Below the pieces are notes generated by a model. That model was not told the DNA's origin and did no database searches. It saw only the letters and a program-made list of their open reading frames with translations. Shown in pieces: positions 60,463 to 64,000 of a stretch of DNA of 64,000 nucleotides. The DNA lies in NCBI GenBank assembly GCA_027334565.1, contig DAHWUP010000001.1, positions 177,164 through 241,163 on the forward strand. The letters are read 5' to 3'. The translations under genes were made by a program, and so were the position numbers. This stretch comes from Candidatus Levyibacteriota bacterium. GTDB lineage: Bacteria; Patescibacteria; Microgenomatia; Levybacterales; UBA12049. How positions within the stretch are numbered: the first letter of the stretch is position 1; each line of letters begins with the position of its first letter.

Positions 60463-60726
60463 TTAAGTTTGTGAGGCATTTTGAAAGATCGTACTGTATA
60501 AAAGTGCATCTTCGGCGGCTTTTTCGTTATTTTCCTTCTTTATGTTTTCTAACTCGTTCAACCGCTTGGCAACATATGGTTTAACGCTATTTATATCCAC
60601 CTCATTTTTTCTTTTCAGCGCTTCTTCCAAAAACCTTTCGGCTATGGCATCGGAGCCCCGGTAATAACTAAGAGCTGCTCTTTTTAGATCCATTGCCATC
60701 GCCCCCAATATTGCTTTATTTTTCAT
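60463..60726 (-). CDS. Small helical protein paired with the DUF5674-like gene
   Basis: 87 aa, nearly all alpha-helical and charged (FLEEALKRKNEVDINSVKPY, RLNELENIKKENNEKAAED). It overlaps the upstream DUF5674-like gene by 4 nt (ATGA), so the two are translated together and probably interact or act in one process. No family recognised. Confidence 0.65.
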   Translation of the reverse strand: MKNKAILGAMAMDLKRAALSYYRGSDAIAERFLEEALKRKNEVDINSVKPYVAKRLNELENIKKENNEKAAEDALLYSTIFQNASQT

Positions 60727-61061
60727 AGAACTTCCTTAAAAAAATATTTTGTCAAACCTTCGAATCGTTTTCTTGTCTTAATGTCCAATATTTCATTGCT
60801 GGCATTTTTCTCATTTGGTCTGATATTGATAAAGGAATTACAGTCTATGATCTTCATCTCCAGATCGATTCCTCCTCCCCATAGATCCGGTTGACGCGAC
60901 CCTTGATTAAGTAAAATTTTTTCCGATTCAAAATGCCTGTCACAACCTGCCGAACATAGTTTCTTTTTTACATCGATCACGGTTTTTATGTATACGCCAA
61001 ACGATTCCCTTAGTTTTAATATCTCTTCCCTTGTGAAAGGCTCCGACTTTGTAATGATCAC
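60723..61061 (-). CDS. DUF5674-like protein
   Basis: 112 aa, GTG start. The sequence FGVYIKTVIDVKKKLCSAGC, then LLNQGSRQPDLWGGGIDLEM and SFINIRPNEKNASNEI, matches my memory of DUF5674, a family of unknown function abundant in CPR and cyanobacteria. The GSRQ-DLWG and INIRP motifs are diagnostic. Extended -10 TGATATAAT ends 6 nt before GTG, giving a leaderless GTG message. Confidence 0.75.
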   Translation of the reverse strand: MIITKSEPFTREEILKLRESFGVYIKTVIDVKKKLCSAGCDRHFESEKILLNQGSRQPDLWGGGIDLEMKIIDCNSFINIRPNEKNASNEILDIKTRKRFEGLTKYFFKEVL

Positions 61062-61148
61062 AAAATCATTATATCATTACTTTTTACCAAAAATTCCGGT
61101 CGCAAACCCTATGTTTTTCATGAAGAATTATAAAATAAACGGGTGAAG

Positions 61149-61646
61149 TTATGGGTTTTTAAAAAGTCCGGGAAGACTAAGTTCCTGTTCGAGATATCGT
61201 TGAACTTTTTCATCGAATCTTCCCTCTCCCGCTCTTGCTTTTTCCAGAATTTTAGGGTCGTCGTAAAGTAAAGACGCAAGATAAAAATCGAGTTTGTCTC
61301 CGTATGCATATCCTACGATTCCGTCGGGTGAATAAACTTCGTGCCTGACAACGCCGTCTTCGTCGAGAGTACTGTTTCCGATCCCAAAAATAAGCCTTGC
61401 TTTGTGATGTCCTCTTATGAATTCTACCCTGTCAAGGTGTGTATTGATACCATTTTCAAACAACGTAAAATTATCGGCAATTATTTTTCCCAAATAATCT
61501 CCGTTTTGCATGATATCTATTACCAGGCGCGGATCGAAAGAATCGTATTCGCGAACATGCCTACCGGCATAGGTCGCGATAAGCTTTTCTCCGCGCGGTT
61601 TATAGATCTCGTGATGTGTTATAGGGGCATATTCCTGTTTTGACAC
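61149..61646 (-). CDS. Unknown 165-aa protein, GTG start
   Basis: Not recognised. Mixed alpha/beta, with DSFDPRLVIDIMQNGDYLGK, VEFIRGHHKARLIFGIGNST and a C-terminal helical segment. GTG 61646 is chosen because the extended -10 TGCTATAAT lies 8 nt upstream. No informative neighbours; it lies just before the AT-rich island. Confidence 0.6.
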   Translation of the reverse strand: MSKQEYAPITHHEIYKPRGEKLIATYAGRHVREYDSFDPRLVIDIMQNGDYLGKIIADNFTLFENGINTHLDRVEFIRGHHKARLIFGIGNSTLDEDGVVRHEVYSPDGIVGYAYGDKLDFYLASLLYDDPKILEKARAGEGRFDEKVQRYLEQELSLPGLFKNP

Positions 61647-61731
61647 AAGCGAAAATTATAGCAGTTTCAACCCGAAAAGTCAATATTATAGGATATTGGG
61701 GTCATTTAAGTTAAGGTGGTATTGAAGTGAT

Positions 61732-61785
61732 AAATTAAATTTAGTCGAAAAGCAAATTTTTTACGACATGATCTAAATTAAATTA
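61732..61785. repeat. Imperfect inverted repeat at the 3' end of the Fic gene
   Basis: AT-rich arms of 13 nt (61732-61744 and 61773-61785, two mismatches) flank a 28-nt spacer with an inner GTCG/CGAC pair. The right arm contains the Fic stop codon. It could be a terminator-like fold for the Fic transcript or a border of the AT-rich island. Low confidence. Confidence 0.3.
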
Positions 61786-62718
61786 TTTTTTGAGTTTTTC
61801 GATGAACTTATTTAAATCCACTTTTTCAATTCTAATAAATTTACCACCTAATTTTACTGCTTTTAAATCACCGCGTCTTACATAACGCCTAACACTCTCT
61901 GGATCTACCTGTAGTAATTTTGCAACTTCATCAGTAGTAAGAAACCTTTTTTCTTGAATTTCATTTACATTTTCTTCCTTCGGATTTAGCGCTTCGAGAT
62001 ATATATCTAACGATCTATCTACAGCATTAATCATTAAAGTATAATAATCATCCATTTCTTGTTTGGTTTGACCTTTTTCCAAAGATTTTACGAATTCATT
62101 TCTATCTTCTTTTCGAATAATTGCCGGTGGATATCCTGCTCTTATTAATAACAAATTCATTAACAATCGTCCAACCCTACCATTCCCATCAACAAACGGA
62201 TGAATAGTGACGAATTTAAAATGTGCGTCTATCGCAAATTTAATTGGATCATTCTGGTCTTTATCCTGAAGCCAAATAACAAAATCATTCATTAATTCGG
62301 GAACTTTTAGTGGATTTGTCAAAATTGTTTCAGATCCTTTAAGTCTTACTGAAACCGTTCGCAATCTACCTTTATTAGAATCATCAATTTTATTAAGAAT
62401 AATATTATGAATTTCTAATATTTCATTTAAACTTAACTTCTGTTTTTGGTTTGCCAGGGCATAAATATAATCTAAGGCCAAAGAATGATTTATTGCCTCC
62501 TGATGCTCTGTTAAACTTTTACCCTCAACTGTTAATCCTTCATCGACTACTAAAGCAGTTTCCTGACGAGTTAAAGTATTACCTTCAATAGCATTAGATG
62601 TATACGTTAATTCAATACGAAACCATTCATGTAGATTTATTTCAATCTCTTTTGGAAACGGTTTATATTTGTCTAACAGTTGTTTTTTAAGCTTTAAAAT
62701 CTGTATTTTTTTATCCAT
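61783..62718 (-). CDS. Fic-domain protein with C-terminal excisionase-like HTH
   Basis: 311 aa. The N-terminal inhibitory helix motif SNAIEGN (about residues 41-47) fits [S/T]xxxE[G/N]. The Fic core HPFVDGNGRVGRLLMN (about 173-188) has the catalytic His and the Arg pair, so AMP (or other NMP) transfer is expected with self-inhibition. The last 50 or so residues (FLTTDEVAKLLQVDPESVRR, then VKLGGKFIR) are a MerR/excisionase-type DNA-binding domain. This suggests an autoregulated modifier or stand-alone toxin-antitoxin-like element. AT-rich unlike the rest of the window. Confidence 0.92.
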   Translation of the reverse strand: MDKKIQILKLKKQLLDKYKPFPKEIEINLHEWFRIELTYTSNAIEGNTLTRQETALVVDEGLTVEGKSLTEHQEAINHSLALDYIYALANQKQKLSLNEILEIHNIILNKIDDSNKGRLRTVSVRLKGSETILTNPLKVPELMNDFVIWLQDKDQNDPIKFAIDAHFKFVTIHPFVDGNGRVGRLLMNLLLIRAGYPPAIIRKEDRNEFVKSLEKGQTKQEMDDYYTLMINAVDRSLDIYLEALNPKEENVNEIQEKRFLTTDEVAKLLQVDPESVRRYVRRGDLKAVKLGGKFIRIEKVDLNKFIEKLKK

Positions 62719-62721
62719 ATC

Positions 62722-62753
62722 ACTATATTATACTACTTTATACTACTTGTCAA
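62722..62753 (-). promoter_or_regulatory. Promoter with tandem 10-bp repeat before the Fic gene
   Basis: Minus strand: -35 TTGACA (62748-62753), then AGTAGTATAA twice in tandem (62728-62747), overlapping -10 candidates (TATAAT 62727-62732, spacing 15; TAATAT 62725-62730, spacing 17). The direct repeat is a likely operator, perhaps for the HTH domain of the Fic protein itself. Confidence 0.5.
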
Positions 62754-62864
62754 GCTAATTGTAGCCTTAAATAGTATATGAATATAAAGTCAAATTTGTG
62801 TCTTAAACCCAGCCTTGTGCGGCGTGGACAAATGCATTTTTAGATTTCGATACATTAAATGAAT

Positions 62865-63116
62865 CTATTGTCTATAAATTTCTCTTCTATGTCCAATTTT
62901 AATTATTAATATAGTTTGATTTTCTTTATCAATCGTATAAACCACTCTATAGTCACCAATTCTTATACGATACCCCTTATTCCCCTCTAGCTTTTGGCTA
63001 TTTTGCCCATAAGGATCATTTGTTAATAAGCTAATTTTTTGGAATATTCTTTGCCCGAGGTTTTTATTAAGACTTAATAGTTCTTTTTCAGCAGACTTAA
63101 CCAATAAAATTTTCAT
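62865..63116 (-). CDS. RelE/ParE-family toxin
   Basis: 83 aa. RelE/ParE fold: KSAEKELLSLNKNLGQRIFQ helices, then GYRIRIGDYRVVYTID and the ending IIKIGHRREIYRQ. Predicted mRNA interferase (RelE) or gyrase poison (ParE); the GHRREIY ending is more usual of RelE. Overlaps the antitoxin stop by one base. Close in sequence to the second toxin at 63439. Confidence 0.9.
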   Translation of the reverse strand: MKILLVKSAEKELLSLNKNLGQRIFQKISLLTNDPYGQNSQKLEGNKGYRIRIGDYRVVYTIDKENQTILIIKIGHRREIYRQ

Positions 63117-63364
63117 TACAAAGCCAGTTTTTTGGCAACTTCTTCAAATGAAACTTTTGGTTCATTTTTGCGATCTTCTATAGCTTTTAAATCAATTGAA
63201 TTTTCTAAGGCTTCTTCTAAAACTGCAAAATAGCCCGGATCAACTAAAATAGCTGCTACTTGAGATCTTTGTAGTATTGCCACACTTTTTCCTTCTTCCT
63301 GCAAACTCTTAATAATACTTGCAGTATTTTGTTTTAAATCAGTAATTGATGCTGTGCTTATCAT
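63116..63364 (-). CDS. Phd/YefM-family antitoxin
   Basis: 82 aa from MISTASITDLKQNTASIIKS; 13 upstream codons of the open frame lie in the promoter and were excluded. The N-terminal Phd/YefM DNA-binding fold (SVAILQRSQVAAILVDPGYF) is followed by a toxin-binding tail. It overlaps the toxin by one base. Expected to repress its own promoter at 63374-63410. Confidence 0.88.
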   Translation of the reverse strand: MISTASITDLKQNTASIIKSLQEEGKSVAILQRSQVAAILVDPGYFAVLEEALENSIDLKAIEDRKNEPKVSFEEVAKKLAL

Positions 63365-63373
63365 AGTAAGTAA

Positions 63374-63410
63374 ATTATATAATACTTTAGAACGTATTGT
63401 CAAGAATACG
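63374..63410 (-). promoter_or_regulatory. Promoter/operator of the first toxin-antitoxin pair
   Basis: Minus strand: -35 TTGACA (63398-63403), 18-nt spacer, -10 TATAAT (63374-63379), ATG 9 nt further. The inverted repeat CGTATT/AATACG (63393-63398 and 63405-63410) straddles the -35 and fits an autoregulatory operator. Confidence 0.6.
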
Positions 63411-63438
63411 TTTAAAGATATTAATTGAGCTATTTATG

Positions 63439-63693
63439 CTAATATTTATAGATTTCCCTTCTATGCCCAACCCTCAAAATTACGATATTCTTATTGTCTA
63501 AATCGAAAACGACTCTATAATTTCCTATTCTCCATCTATATGTTCCAATGGTAGAATTTGTTAGTTTTTTAGAGTTTAAAAGAGGGTCTTTGGAGTATTC
63601 TTCAATTTTTTTTCCAATTCTTTTTTTGGCAATTCTGTCTAATTTTTTAATATCGTTATATGCGGTCTTTGTATATAAGAGCTTATAAGACAT
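63439..63693 (-). CDS. RelE/ParE-family toxin (second pair)
   Basis: 84 aa. KLLYTKTAYNDIKKLDRIAK, TYRWRIGNYRVVFDLDNKN and VGHRREIYKY show the same fold and ending as the 62865 toxin, so the two are likely paralogs or separate acquisitions of one family. It overlaps its antitoxin by one base. Confidence 0.9.
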   Translation of the reverse strand: MSYKLLYTKTAYNDIKKLDRIAKKRIGKKIEEYSKDPLLNSKKLTNSTIGTYRWRIGNYRVVFDLDNKNIVILRVGHRREIYKY

Positions 63694-63941
63694 TAAATTT
63701 CTCCGAATATTTCTTCGTGGGAGAACACGTCACTATTTTTATATTCGGCTCTTGCCTGCCTTATGCTTTTTAGATAATCCTTATTGGACAAAGCAAGTAA
63801 ATCCTCAAACAAATCAATGTTAACCAAAGCAGAAGTAATTTTGCCTTTCTTAGCTACCAAAAGAAAATCCTTATTTCTATTTACTTCATTTAAAGCGTCT
63901 GAAAGGTTGTTTCTTAAAACGGTCGCGTTTACAATATTCAT
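63693..63941 (-). CDS. Phd/YefM-like antitoxin (second pair)
   Basis: 82 aa. MNIVNATVLRNNLSDALNEV with the KITSALVNIDLFEDLLAL strand-helix of the Phd/YefM fold, then a charged tail. It is first in the pair; the start is ATG 63941, 10 nt after the -10. Confidence 0.85.
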   Translation of the reverse strand: MNIVNATVLRNNLSDALNEVNRNKDFLLVAKKGKITSALVNIDLFEDLLALSNKDYLKSIRQARAEYKNSDVFSHEEIFGEI

Positions 63942-63951
63942 GTTGATTACA

Positions 63952-63979
63952 ATTATACATTATAAATGTACATTGTCAA
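63952..63979 (-). promoter_or_regulatory. Promoter/operator of the second toxin-antitoxin pair
   Basis: Minus strand: -35 TTGACA (63974-63979), 16-nt spacer, -10 TATAAT (63952-63957). The spacer and flank contain the palindrome AATGTACATT (63965-63974) and an ACAT/ATGT inverted repeat (63957-63969), fitting antitoxin autoregulation. Confidence 0.6.
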
Positions 63980-64000
63980 GTTAGTGAGTAATTCAATCCC

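Noticed and set aside
1..64000. tRNA, rRNA, CRISPR arrays, insertion sequences
   Set aside because: No tRNA-like TPsiC/acceptor patterns, no regularly spaced direct repeats and no transposase or integrase frames were noticed by eye; a dedicated scan could still find a divergent tRNA.

Overview
The window is a gene-dense bacterial chromosome segment with no intergenic gap above about 240 bp. It most likely comes from a Patescibacteria/CPR genome, probably Microgenomates-like. The evidence is the streamlined S10-spc ribosomal operon with no L30 gene between S5 and L15, reduced housekeeping proteins (LID-less adenylate kinase, short AlaRS, short L2, short SufD), an AMP-phosphorylase-type nucleoside phosphorylase, a baseplate-J-like membrane protein and a fermentative ferredoxin metabolism. 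TGA acts as a stop (for example secY), so this is not a code-25 lineage. No rRNA, tRNA or CRISPR array was seen.

Layout. 1-13.0 kb (minus strand): tuf, rpsJ, an unknown gene, then rplC through secY, adk and the start of cmk. A promoter lies before tuf and a second probable promoter/attenuator leader before rplC. 13.0-18.8 kb: small housekeeping and unknown genes on both strands (YggT, Nudix, histidine phosphatase, LMW phosphatase, HD phosphohydrolase, epimerase) plus two orphan genes that look like PD-(D/E)xK-fold paralogs. 18.8-29.3 kb (minus): rpoB-rpoC-rpsL-rpsG-fusA behind a strong promoter and a terminator-like leader hairpin. 29.4-35.9 kb (plus): alaS, a baseplate-J-like membrane protein, an unannotated 47-aa ORF, AMP phosphorylase-like, mltG. 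35.9-39.3 kb (minus): ftsK, rodZ-like, two small membrane proteins. 39.4-43.0 kb: a signal peptidase I-CAP fusion, an MFS transporter, YbaK. 43.0-47.6 kb (plus): a DUF1858-sufC-sufB-sufD-sufS-sufU operon for Fe-S cluster assembly.

47.6-58.1 kb is the most interesting part. It holds hypC, a two-subunit NiFe hydrogenase, its maturation protease (antisense-overlapping the hydrogenase C-terminus), a hydrogenase-linked DUF6390-like gene, a ferredoxin, a stand-alone FNR-type flavoprotein, a 2-oxoacid:ferredoxin oxidoreductase (beta, then fused gamma-alpha) and a 946-aa fusion of ADP-forming acyl-CoA synthetase with an FNR-type NAD(P)/FAD reductase. Together these could run 2-oxoacid -> acyl-CoA + CO2 + reduced ferredoxin, acyl-CoA -> acid + ATP, and reduced ferredoxin -> NAD(P)H and/or H2. 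The upstream Suf operon would supply Fe-S clusters. An 11-bp perfect palindrome covers the -35 of the fusion gene's promoter.

58.2-61.7 kb carries small lineage-restricted genes, mostly with their own promoters. 61.7-64.0 kb is a visibly AT-rich accessory island: a Fic protein with a C-terminal excisionase-like HTH and two tandem Phd/RelE-type toxin-antitoxin pairs, each with operator-like repeats at the promoter.

A recurrent theme is a good -10 box (often extended, TGnTATAAT) only 6-10 nt before the start codon at about twenty transcription units. This implies leaderless or near-leaderless mRNAs, while genes inside the ribosomal, rpo and suf operons tend to keep Shine-Dalgarno sequences or translational overlaps.
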